NCBI GenBank assembly: GCA_028282395.1
Contig: JANQHY010000304.1
Span: 1-15,138, forward strand
DNA from: Gammaproteobacteria bacterium
GTDB lineage: Bacteria > Pseudomonadota > Gammaproteobacteria > UBA12402
Direction: 5' to 3'
Length of the DNA: 15,138 nt
Every line of letters begins with the position of its first letter. The first letter of the stretch is position 1. A program made the position numbers and the translations under genes. Under the pieces are notes generated by a model that was given only the letters and a program-made list of their open reading frames with translations, was not told the DNA's origin and did not search any database. This document shows positions 1 to 7,600 of this stretch, in pieces.

Positions 1-63
1 GCGGCAATGAGCGGCCATATTCTAGCGCATGCCACATTGGTTGCAACCGTGACACGACAATAA
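1..63 (+). CDS. C-terminal end of an unidentified protein (partial)
   Basis: The frame starting at base 1 is open for 20 codons and stops at TAA 61-63. The readable tail is AAMSGHILAHATLVATVTRQ. It converges on the SpoU gene on the other strand, with nine bases between the two stop codons, which is a normal spacing for two convergent genes. The alternating small and hydrophobic residues would suit a beta strand, but no family can be named from 20 residues. A frame this short can also be open by chance, so this is only a likely gene end. Confidence 0.4.
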   Translation, partial: AAMSGHILAHATLVATVTRQ

Positions 64-72
64 ACTAGGTAG

Positions 73-1257
73 CTATTCATTATTCAATAGGCTTGTACAG
101 CCTTGTTGCAGTTTTGTCAGTAAACGTTCTAACTCCTGCTGCTCCTGTTGAGTAAACTCAGTGAAAATTTTTTGTTGGCTCTGTTCCACGACTGGCCAGA
201 TCTCTGCTAGAAAGCGTTCGCCTGCCGAAGTTAACAGATAACTATCGTTATCGGCAGTGATAAGCTGACTGTCACGTAATGGTTGAAGAAACTGTTCAAG
301 CTCTTCATCAAAGAGTGCAATATCTTTGCTAATTTGTTTGAGAGAGGTCGCGCCATCACAGTGCATAATCATTAACAGAATAACCTGCATACCACTGAAA
401 TCCGTTTTCTGGCGAATCTCATGATCGAATGCCATCTGCATTAATTTTGCTGTGACATTGACCATTCTGCCAGTATTGCAAAAAATTTTCTCTTTAAGCA
501 TCAGTAACACCTGTTTAAATTTAAGTTCATAAATCGAGATACCTGCCGCTACACCAACATTGAGTGATTCAACATTATGGCTCATGGGGATTTGTATAGC
601 GATATCTGCGGCAGTTAGAAAGTCTTCAGCCACCCCATCTGTTTCATTACCAATGATGAGAGCAATCGGTTTTGCTGGAGATAGCGGTGCCTGCGACTGT
701 AAATTTTTCGCATGGGGTGAGGTGACGACGAGTTGGTAGCCTTGCTGTTTTAATTTTTTTATCGTCTGTTGAGGGGTTTGTTGGTGATTAAAATGGCTTT
801 GAAATACCAAGCCGCGTGAGGCATCTATGACTTTACGTTGATAAGGGTCAGTTTGCATTTCAGTTAAAAGAAAATGGTTGACCGAGAAGCCACTAGCAGT
901 GCGTATAATAGAGCCGATATTGCCAAAGTCCTGCACTCCATCAAGTACAATTAAAAAGTCATTGTCATATTGTGTTTGTTGCGGCAGTGTTGCCACCGCC
1001 AGACAAGGAATTAAATAGCTGGTACCACTAATTTTTTTCAGAATGCCTGATGAAACTTGTAATTGTTGTTGACTAGCAAATTGTGGTAACGCCTGTTCGG
1101 TAAAGATGTAGTCGATAGTAATAGAAGACTGCAGTGCCCACTCAATCTGTTCAATCCCATAGAGCAGGCATTTGTGTTGTGCTTGGCGCGCTTGTGTTGA
1201 CTGTAAAGCTCTTGCCAGCACAACACGAGAATCTTTAATTGAGGTAACAGTCTCCAT
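73..1257 (-). CDS. SpoU/TrmH-family RNA 2'-O-methyltransferase fused to a C-terminal MarR-like winged-helix domain
   Basis: This is a 394-residue protein. Residues 1-90 look like the substrate-binding domain of the TsnR/RlmB type of SpoU enzymes. Residues 100-245 carry the knotted SPOUT methyltransferase motifs: motif 1 around DFGNIGSIIR (N113, R119), motif 2 around IIGNETDG (203-208) and motif 3 around IPMSHNVESLNVG (223-235). Such enzymes use S-adenosylmethionine to methylate ribose 2'-OH in rRNA or tRNA; the target base here cannot be read. Residues about 260-394 are extra and look like a MarR-type winged helix: a recognition-helix region, a wing ending LLTSAGERFL (341-350), then a long dimerisation-like helix. 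The start at 1257 has a clear AAGGAGG eight bases upstream; a longer frame to 1308 overlaps the pyrF end and lacks such a site. It lies 29 bases after pyrF and is probably the last gene of that operon. The methyltransferase call is firm; the MarR call is by pattern. Confidence 0.9.
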   Translation of the reverse strand: METVTSIKDSRVVLARALQSTQARQAQHKCLLYGIEQIEWALQSSITIDYIFTEQALPQFASQQQLQVSSGILKKISGTSYLIPCLAVATLPQQTQYDNDFLIVLDGVQDFGNIGSIIRTASGFSVNHFLLTEMQTDPYQRKVIDASRGLVFQSHFNHQQTPQQTIKKLKQQGYQLVVTSPHAKNLQSQAPLSPAKPIALIIGNETDGVAEDFLTAADIAIQIPMSHNVESLNVGVAAGISIYELKFKQVLLMLKEKIFCNTGRMVNVTAKLMQMAFDHEIRQKTDFSGMQVILLMIMHCDGATSLKQISKDIALFDEELEQFLQPLRDSQLITADNDSYLLTSAGERFLAEIWPVVEQSQQKIFTEFTQQEQQELERLLTKLQQGCTSLLNNE

Positions 1258-1286
1258 GGCAAGTGCCTCCTTGATGCACAGTGCAG

Positions 1287-2066
1287 CTATTGGCAGTACG
1301 CCTGCCAACTCTGGCTGCGGTACTGCTCAGCAGCACTTGCTGGATCCTCTGCTTGCGTAATGCCGCGCCCAACAATAATAATATCACTGCCACGTTCACC
1401 AATCACAATTTCAGGGGTGACGTAGCGCTGGCCAAGATCATCGCCTGGATTGCTCAACTGAACACCCGGGGTAAGGTGAAGAAAAGCGGGGTCATCAGTT
1501 AAACGTTGTTGACAGATAAAACCGATAACAAAATCGCGATGTTTTTTAGCCAATTCAACACTTGCAGTGCGGTGGCTTTCGTTGAAGAAAGGATTATCTG
1601 AGCTCATTTCAGCAAGTAATAGCAGCGCGCGATTTTTTGGTAGCCCCACTTTTTTTAATCCGTTAATGAGTCCTTCGCCGGGAAAAAGATGGCAGTTAGT
1701 AATATCAGCCCAGTCGGCAATACGATAAATACCATGTTGATACTGCAGCATGGCAGTGTTGCCAATGTCGGCAAATTTACGATCCTCAAATAACAGAAAA
1801 TTGTGCTGCTTAGCCAATTTTTTTAATTCAGCGGTGACTTCGGGTGTATAGTCTTCGATAATATCAATGTGTGTTTTCAATAGGGAGATTTTATCGGCAA
1901 CCTGATCAATCAGTTTAAAGAGTTGATTAGCATGGATCACATCTGCTGACAACGCTAAATTACTCTGCTTTTCAGCAATAATATGGCACAGTTGTTTAGC
2001 TGTCGGGTTATAGCAATGCTCAGCACGTTCAGCAAAGGGGAGGGCGCGAGTTTTAACATTATGCAT
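1287..2066 (-). CDS. pyrF: orotidine 5'-phosphate decarboxylase, eukaryote (URA3/UMPS) type
   Basis: The enzyme converts OMP to UMP, the last step of de novo pyrimidine synthesis, in the cytoplasm. In the 259-residue form the catalytic lysine/aspartate set is visible: K64 in LLKTH, and D95, K97 and D100 in FEDRKFADIGNT. The substrate phosphate loop is IIIVGRG (230-236) and the beta-7 loop is HLTPGVQL (197-204). These motifs match the yeast Ura3 and human UMPS versions rather than the shorter E. coli PyrF type. The start is one of two tandem ATGs at 2069 and 2066; AGGAG lies four bases before the first and seven before the second, so the second is preferred. The SD sits inside the last codons of pyrE, whose TAA is one base before the first ATG, so translation is probably coupled. 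A longer upstream frame to 2171 merely runs through pyrE out of frame. Confidence 0.96.
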   Translation of the reverse strand: MHNVKTRALPFAERAEHCYNPTAKQLCHIIAEKQSNLALSADVIHANQLFKLIDQVADKISLLKTHIDIIEDYTPEVTAELKKLAKQHNFLLFEDRKFADIGNTAMLQYQHGIYRIADWADITNCHLFPGEGLINGLKKVGLPKNRALLLLAEMSSDNPFFNESHRTASVELAKKHRDFVIGFICQQRLTDDPAFLHLTPGVQLSNPGDDLGQRYVTPEIVIGERGSDIIIVGRGITQAEDPASAAEQYRSQSWQAYCQ

Positions 2067-2070
2067 CATT

Positions 2071-2607
2071 TTACTCCTTTTGCTCACTGAGTTCTGAGAG
2101 GGTAAACAGTGCGTGTAGACGGTAACCTGCCTGCTCAATCGCTTCACGGCCACCCTGCTGTCGGTCAACAATCACGGCGATGTCCTCAACGTTAACACCA
2201 TTGGTTTTGAGTTTTTCAGCGGTTTCTAGCACACTGCCACCCGTTGTGATGACATCCTCAATTAATAGGCACGATTGGCCTGGAGAAAAGTCGCCTTCGA
2301 CCATCTTTTTAGTGCCATACTGTTTGCTCTCTTTGCGGCACATCAGCATGGGAAGTTGTTGTTGTAGCGAAATGGCAGTGGCAATGGGTAGAGCAGTATA
2401 GGGAACACCACACACCAGTTGAGGCTGCTCTGATTTACTTTTTTCCCATAATGCTAACCCTGCCATCTGTAGCAGTTGTGGGTGAGAGATCAGTCCGCGC
2501 AGATCAACATAAATTGATGAAGTGCGCCCACTTTTCAGGACAAAGTGTCCATGTTTGATTGCGCCAATATGCTGTAACTGTTTCAATAGATCGTTTAGTG
2601 GTACCAT
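2071..2607 (-). CDS. pyrE: orotate phosphoribosyltransferase, eukaryote (UMPS) type
   Basis: The 178-residue enzyme joins orotate to PRPP to make OMP. The PRPP-binding motif LLIEDVITTGGS is at 114-125 (E117, D118), and the mobile catalytic loop RKESKQYGTKK is at 91-101. The stretches FVLKSGRTSSIYVDLRG and VCGVPYTALPIAT are very close to the OPRT domain of animal UMP synthase as I recall it. It is about 35 residues shorter than the E. coli enzyme and ends just where the human protein enters its interdomain linker. The ATG at 2607 has GGAGAG eight bases upstream. It is the first gene of a leftward operon with pyrF and the SpoU gene, driven by the promoter at 2641-2668. The predicted leader is only about 27 bases, so an E. 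coli-style pyrE attenuator would not fit there. Confidence 0.96.
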   Translation of the reverse strand: MVPLNDLLKQLQHIGAIKHGHFVLKSGRTSSIYVDLRGLISHPQLLQMAGLALWEKSKSEQPQLVCGVPYTALPIATAISLQQQLPMLMCRKESKQYGTKKMVEGDFSPGQSCLLIEDVITTGGSVLETAEKLKTNGVNVEDIAVIVDRQQGGREAIEQAGYRLHALFTLSELSEQKE

Positions 2608-2640
2608 GTTTTTTTCTCTCCGGCTATGACTACGTCTACG

Positions 2641-2668
2641 ATTATAAAGATTTTATTGCGCCTGGCAA
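2641..2668 (-). promoter_or_regulatory. sigma-70-type promoter of the pyrE operon
   Basis: Read on the minus strand, TTGCCA (2668-2663) and a perfect TATAAT (2646-2641) are separated by 16 bases. Transcription would start near 2634, giving a leader of roughly 27 bases before the pyrE ATG. No PurR or other operator was identified. Confidence 0.65.
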
Positions 2669-2691
2669 GCACTAGCTGGATGGTTTTTTTC

Positions 2692-2700
2692 TGCTAGAAT
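2692..2700 (+). promoter_or_regulatory. possible extended -10 element for sdaA
   Basis: TGCTAGAAT is an extended -10 (TGn plus a five-of-six match to TATAAT). No convincing -35 hexamer lies at the right distance. An alternative -10, TACAAT, is at 2730-2735. Either would leave a leader of about 85-120 bases before the ATG at 2827; no riboswitch fold was recognised in it. Confidence 0.3.
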
Positions 2701-2826
2701 ATAACCAACAATAGGTATTTTGCGCACTGTACAATACTTGAAGCGTGGTGGGAATTAGGTATAGGTGGGCGTTTTGCTGTTGTGAAATGTCTGAATAATA
2801 ACAATTTAATTCAATATGGTGGTCGT

Positions 2827-4200
2827 ATGTTTATTAGCTTATTTGAACTGTTCTCTATTGGTATTGGTCCATCAAGTTCGCATACGATTGGTCCAATGCG
2901 GGCAGCTAAGCGCTTTGCTGAGGGTTTGGTTGATGACAACCTCCTGGTTGGAACCGAACGGGTGAAGGTTGAGCTATTTGGTTCACTAGCGCATACTGCC
3001 CATAGTCATGGTGTTGATAAAGCTATTATTGCTGGTTGGCAGGGCTATAAGGCAGATAGCATTGATCCGAGCAAAATTGATCATATTATGAATACTTCAA
3101 TGCAGCAGCATTATCTTAACCTGTTGCAGCAGAAGCAGATTGACTATCGACATGGTAGAGATTTTCATTGCAATTTAACAACGGTATTGTCTGAGCATCC
3201 GAATGGAATGTGCTTTAGTGCTTATGATGTTAGTGGTGAGTCACTACAGCAGCGGACATTTTATTCGATTGGTGGCGGCTTCTTACTAGAGCCAGAGCGG
3301 CCACAAAAAGTTGATGAGCGTCATCATCATATTCCATTTCCATTTGCTAATGCTGAAGCATTATTAGCACTGTGTGAGCAGCATGATCTATCAATTGATC
3401 AATTGATGTTAGCTAATGAGCAGTCATTACATTCGCAACAGCAAATTGATCAGCAATTAGAGAATATTATTCAAGTAATGGCACAATCAATAGAGAATGG
3501 TTGTCAACATAGTGAGAATTTGCCTGGTGGATTAGATTTGCGTCGTCGCGCTTGTCGTATCTATCAACAGTTGCACCAAAAGGGTAAACCGCTAACCTGG
3601 CATGTGACGGATTCATTGAAGTGGTTAAATCTTTATGCTTTAGCAGTTTCTGAAGAGAATGCTGCCGGTAATCGGATTGTGACAGCGCCAACGAATGGTG
3701 CAGCGGGAATTATTCCAGCGGTCATGATGTTTTATCATGATTTTTTCCCTGATGTGGGACGACAACAATTAGAGAAATTTTTATTAACCGCTGCAGCGAT
3801 TGGTGTGCTCTATAAACGTAATGCTTCAATTTCAGGTGCGGAAGTAGGGTGCCAAGGTGAAGTGGGTGTTGCCAGCTCTATGGCCGCGGCAGCACTAGCA
3901 GCTTGTTTAGGTGGGTCTATTCATCAAACAGCGAATGCAGCAGAAATTGCTATGGAGCATCATTTAGGCATGACCTGTGATCCGATTAAAGGCTTGGTGC
4001 AAATTCCTTGTATTGAGCGAAATGCCATGGGTGCCGTTAAAGCGGTTAATGCTGCTTATTTAGCCCTGGAAGGGGAGGGGCAACAGTTTGTCTCGCTCGA
4101 CCGTGTTATTGATACGATGTATCGTACTGGTCTTGATATGAGCAGTAAATATAAAGAAACCGCTCTCGGTGGATTGGCAGTAAATTTACCAAATTGTTAA
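2827..4200 (+). CDS. sdaA: L-serine dehydratase (ammonia-lyase), iron-sulfur-dependent single-chain type
   Basis: The enzyme deaminates L-serine to pyruvate and ammonia in the cytosol, using an oxygen-sensitive [4Fe-4S] cluster instead of PLP. The 457-residue chain begins MFISLFELFSIGIGPSSSHT, the family's N-terminal signature. The alpha domain carries APTNGAAGIIPA (287-298), SGAEVGCQGEVG (336-347) and TCDPIKGLVQIPCIERNA (383-400). Cluster cysteines are C342, C384 and C395. The chain ends exactly on a cysteine, C457, which matches the C-terminal tail-in-mouth ligand known from the Legionella enzyme (C343, C385, C396, C458). The ATG at 2827 is chosen because it aligns with the family start; the frame is open back to an ATG at 2782, but those 15 residues are low-complexity. 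The ribosome site (GGTGG five bases upstream) is weak. It diverges from pyrE and appears to be a single-gene unit. Confidence 0.96.
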   Translation: MFISLFELFSIGIGPSSSHTIGPMRAAKRFAEGLVDDNLLVGTERVKVELFGSLAHTAHSHGVDKAIIAGWQGYKADSIDPSKIDHIMNTSMQQHYLNLLQQKQIDYRHGRDFHCNLTTVLSEHPNGMCFSAYDVSGESLQQRTFYSIGGGFLLEPERPQKVDERHHHIPFPFANAEALLALCEQHDLSIDQLMLANEQSLHSQQQIDQQLENIIQVMAQSIENGCQHSENLPGGLDLRRRACRIYQQLHQKGKPLTWHVTDSLKWLNLYALAVSEENAAGNRIVTAPTNGAAGIIPAVMMFYHDFFPDVGRQQLEKFLLTAAAIGVLYKRNASISGAEVGCQGEVGVASSMAAAALAACLGGSIHQTANAAEIAMEHHLGMTCDPIKGLVQIPCIERNAMGAVKAVNAAYLALEGEGQQFVSLDRVIDTMYRTGLDMSSKYKETALGGLAVNLPNC

Positions 4201-4554
4201 CAGCGCAAAAAGGGAATGAAAAAAATTTTTAACTGTGCGCGATAGTAACATTATGATCTTACAAATCTTTAGTGACGTGTAAGAGAATTCTACTTTTTAA
4301 TAAAAGTCGTTTATTGATGAATGCAAAATAAAAAATAAATTTTTTTTTATAAATTGCTTGCCTAATTCGAAAATAACGAGTAGACTAAAAAAGTAATGTA
4401 GTATTTTTGTGAGTTTTGGTAATGAGTGCAATTATATCATACAATCAAAATATCAAGCAGAGCCTTTCTGTTGCTCGCTGCTACATTATGTATGTGATTA
4501 TGCTGCGCTGCAGAAGCAGCGTATAACCCACCAATAACCTAATTTTTCCACGTC

Positions 4555-4571
4555 TTTAAAATGCTCTTAAG
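4555..4571 (+). promoter_or_regulatory. PmrA-box-like direct repeat
   Basis: TTTAAA, five bases, CTTAAG gives two hexamers with an 11-base period. The published enterobacterial PmrA box is two YTTAAK hexamers separated by five bases; here only the last base of the first hexamer departs. The second hexamer is also the core of the palindrome GCTCTTAAGAGC (4563-4574). Short T/A motifs arise easily in A/T-rich DNA, so this is tentative. Confidence 0.3.
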
Positions 4572-4585
4572 AGCGAAGTAAATTG

Positions 4586-4600
4586 CTGTGTTTAACACAG
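4586..4600. promoter_or_regulatory. 15-base dyad, possible operator upstream of the orphan gene
   Basis: CTGTGTT-T-AACACAG is a perfect inverted repeat with a one-base centre. ATTG (4582-4585) and CAAT (4602-4605) extend it past one unpaired G. It overlaps the proposed -35 hexamer at 4592-4597, a position typical of a repressor site. It could equally form an RNA hairpin. Confidence 0.4.
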
Positions 4601-4621
4601 GCAATAGAGTATTGGTATATT
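4592..4621 (+). promoter_or_regulatory. candidate promoter of the 1202-residue gene
   Basis: TTAACA (4592-4597) and TATATT (4616-4621) are 18 bases apart. Transcription would begin near 4628, just ahead of the ribosome site AGGGAA at 4632-4637. The hexamers are imperfect and the surrounding DNA is A/T-rich, which raises the chance of a false match. Confidence 0.35.
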
Positions 4622-4645
4622 TAAATATAGTAGGGAATTAAAGTC

Positions 4646-7600
4646 ATGTTATTATTACAAAAAGGTATTGATGGTTTTAAAGGAGTTAATGATCCTTCAG
4701 CCAAGCATAATCTTGATCTCTTGGAGAAAAATCTTTACAAGGCACTGAGGACACGAAGAAAGATAACGCTTTGGGGAGGGCTGCCACGTATGGAGGCCTC
4801 CTTATCTCCAATCAACCAGACATTATTAGAAATGATTCGTGCTGCTAATGACGAAGGCAGTTCTGCACTTGCAAAGAGAATTTTAGATGAGGCTGCTAAA
4901 TATTGGCAGCACTTAATACGGTCTGGTGTAGAGAATCCAGGGTTAGAAAACTCGAAATTAGAGAATAATGATCGCTCTAGTCTATTAAGTAAGGCTAATA
5001 GCAACGATTCTCATAGCAATATGAATTATATTGCTATTAAGTCTCATATTACTAAAAGTAAAAGTAGATCGGACTCATATAATGATCAAATAGAAGGGCC
5101 AGGTGGTTCATCAAATGGGGATCCATTATCTGCGTTAATAGAACGCTTAAATGCTATTAATAATGATAATGATGATTATGATTTTGGTGACTATATTAAC
5201 GATCTTTCAGATGTAAGAGATGAGTATTATGAAGCGTTTGACAGTATTGTTACGAATTATCAGGCGCGTGTAGAGGGAACTATTCGTTCACGCTACAGTC
5301 AGAAGGTGTTTTGTGACGTTTATTATGATGATAAGGCTTATAAAGATGCTATTGAGCGCCCTTTTTATAAGCGTTTTTTTTATGGCGGTAAGCAGTTCTT
5401 TTATAATGCTGGTAGGTCAATCCTTGGTAAAAAGGGACATAAAGAGATTGATTACTATGGCAAAAGACAAGGCTACAGAAATGTAAATAAATACTTTATT
5501 CAGCTTATTGATGAGATAAGTCTTAGCCCCAATGCGCCTGATAATTTAAGGCGAATAAAGGCAGTAATCGGCGACAGTAAAGAGGGTTTTGATCCGGTCA
5601 AGTTAATTGTCCAATTGCATCATATTTTCCAGGATATGGAAATTGACTATTATGGTGCACTTGAGCAGATTAAAGAGAGATATATTAATGAGTTAATTAA
5701 GCAATATCCTCTTAATGAAGTTGTTAAGCGATATAATCTTTATGATCAAAACTATAATGAAAACCATTATAGAGACGCTTTACATCGTTTTATCGTTTAC
5801 GGTGATGATAGTCCTCTTATCAGAGGTAAATTAAAGTATGACTTACGTACAGCCAAAGAACGTTTGAATAATTATAAAAAAGAGGCAGAAAAGAAGTTAA
5901 AGCGGGTAAAAAAAGGTATTAACCGCTTGGCTAAATCTGTTGATGTTGGCACACGTATTGTAAAGCAAAGCCATCCTCTAGTAGCCTTTGTCAATGATAT
6001 TGAGAATCCAGGTGACTATAAAGAGCTACAAGAGCATCTAAGAAAACATCAGGCATCAGTACATAGCGAGTCACGTATCTGGTTGGTTAACAAGTCAACC
6101 AACAAGGGTAAACTTTATATTATAAAGCCTGATGGTCAATCATTTCGTTTTGTTCCAGACTCTCAAGATGAGAGTGATTTGGAAGATGTTCCGGGGTTTG
6201 ATGAGGATGAAGATGATGGCGGCTCAGGTGAAATTACTAGTGGAGGTATCTCTAATAAGAGAAAATCTACCAGCAATCAACCTTTGCTCATTGATAGTAA
6301 TAAAGACTCTCAGATAGGCTTCTCTTGGCATATCTCTTATGACACTAAGTCTTATGAGAAGAAAGTAAAAAACGTCAATACTTATACAAAAAAGATATCC
6401 TATGGTTATAGGTTTTGTCCTCATTATGTTCCATTCGTCGCAATGCCGGCATTTATCGAAGAAGAGAAGCAGAAAGCCAGGGCAATTAAAGGACGTTTGC
6501 TAGGTGTTGCATGGCTATCATCAATATTTTTTGGCATTGGTGAGGGAACAGTAGCATTAGTTGGCTTTATTGGTGTCGGCACCATTATTGCTAACCCAGT
6601 GGTTTTTGCAATCTTTCTTGGTGGTGCAGTAGTTGTTGGTGTTTGCGGATTTGTTTGTAATAAATATTTAACTGAATCAGACATTTATAATGTATTAAAA
6701 GCGATCTGTATTGGCAAGTGGAAATACCTTGGTCAGCTTTTTATTGATGATGATGGTAAGCCTATTCATTGGTCTTTGCGCATTTTCTCATTTATTATGG
6801 GATTATTGGCGATAGGGAGCGGCTTTGCCTATGGCGTATTATCCGCCAAGTCGTTATTAACGATCTTAATGGCCTCTCATGGATTGCATCTTGCCTTAGG
6901 ATTGGCGCTTTGCATTACTATACCGATTGCAGGTACAACAGCAGTAGGGATATTCGCTATCTTTTTCTACGTCATTGTTGACTTCATAAAGAATAGACGT
7001 TGGAATCAGGTAGCTTCCTATTTCCGTAATACCTATTTTATTGGTTGGGAGTTATGGAACGAACTATCAACCGGGCAAAAACTGTTACATGTATTTGTAT
7101 ATTCGCCAATTAATTTTATCAGATTGTTGGTGGCATTTGCTCTTATCGCAATCATTACAGTTGCCAGTTTTGGTCTATTTTATCAAAAGGGATTAGCGAT
7201 TCTCGCTGCATTTACTGATAAAAATCTCTCTGTTGTTTCATTGATCTTTACTTCGATGAATGCAATCGTCTCATTTACGTTTGGTTTTGATAAAACACAG
7301 AAAATATTTAATAATGCCTCAGTCAGTGGCGTGTTACTTTTCCCTATAAAGTTGATCATTGCAATACCTTCATTAGCGATAGCGATATTTCTCGAATGTC
7401 CTCTGCGTGTTATAGGTAGTGCGATTGGTCGTCTTTTTGGCGGAGATCCTTGGGATAAAACGCCGCGAGGAATAGGCTGGCTTTTTAGTAAGGCATGTAG
7501 TGGTTTAGATAGTTTTGCAGCATGGGTTGGTAGTAAGTTTCCTAAATGGACCACAGTTGTTGATGGCCATATAGAGAATCGTCTTGGTAGCACTTATCGT

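Larger units (their letters stand above)
4201..4645. other. 445-base A/T-rich intergenic region with palindromes
   Basis: No convincing gene was found between sdaA and the large orphan gene. The region has many A and T runs (for example 4322-4352). It holds a GC-rich hairpin, CGCTGC/GCAGCG around AGAA, at 4506-4521 (one G-T and one T-A pair extend it to 4504-4523), with no T-run after it. A 12-base palindrome lies at 4563-4574 and a 15-base dyad at 4586-4600. No clear rho-independent terminator for sdaA is visible. A 34-codon frame at 4422-4526 exists but has no supporting evidence. Confidence 0.6.

Noticed and set aside
1258..1308. Longer start for the SpoU gene
   Set aside because: It would overlap the end of pyrF and skip the strong AAGGAGG site that precedes ATG 1257.
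2067..2171. Longer pyrF start within pyrE
   Set aside because: The added 34 residues are pyrE sequence read in another frame; the SD and family alignment support the tandem ATGs at 2069/2066.
2782..2826. Fifteen-residue N-terminal extension of sdaA
   Set aside because: It is low-complexity (NNNN) and the family consistently begins at the MFISLF-like methionine.
4504..4523. GC-rich hairpin as a terminator for sdaA
   Set aside because: It lies about 300 bases past the stop codon and has no T-run directly after the stem, so it does not fit an intrinsic terminator.
4422..4526. 34-codon frame starting MSAIISYNQN between sdaA and the orphan gene
   Set aside because: It has only a poor ribosome site, no recognisable domain, and crosses the hairpin at 4504-4523. 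A frame this short is expected by chance.
7183..7593. 136-codon leftward frame inside the 1202-residue gene
   Set aside because: It is antisense to the membrane block of the large gene and has no recognisable features.
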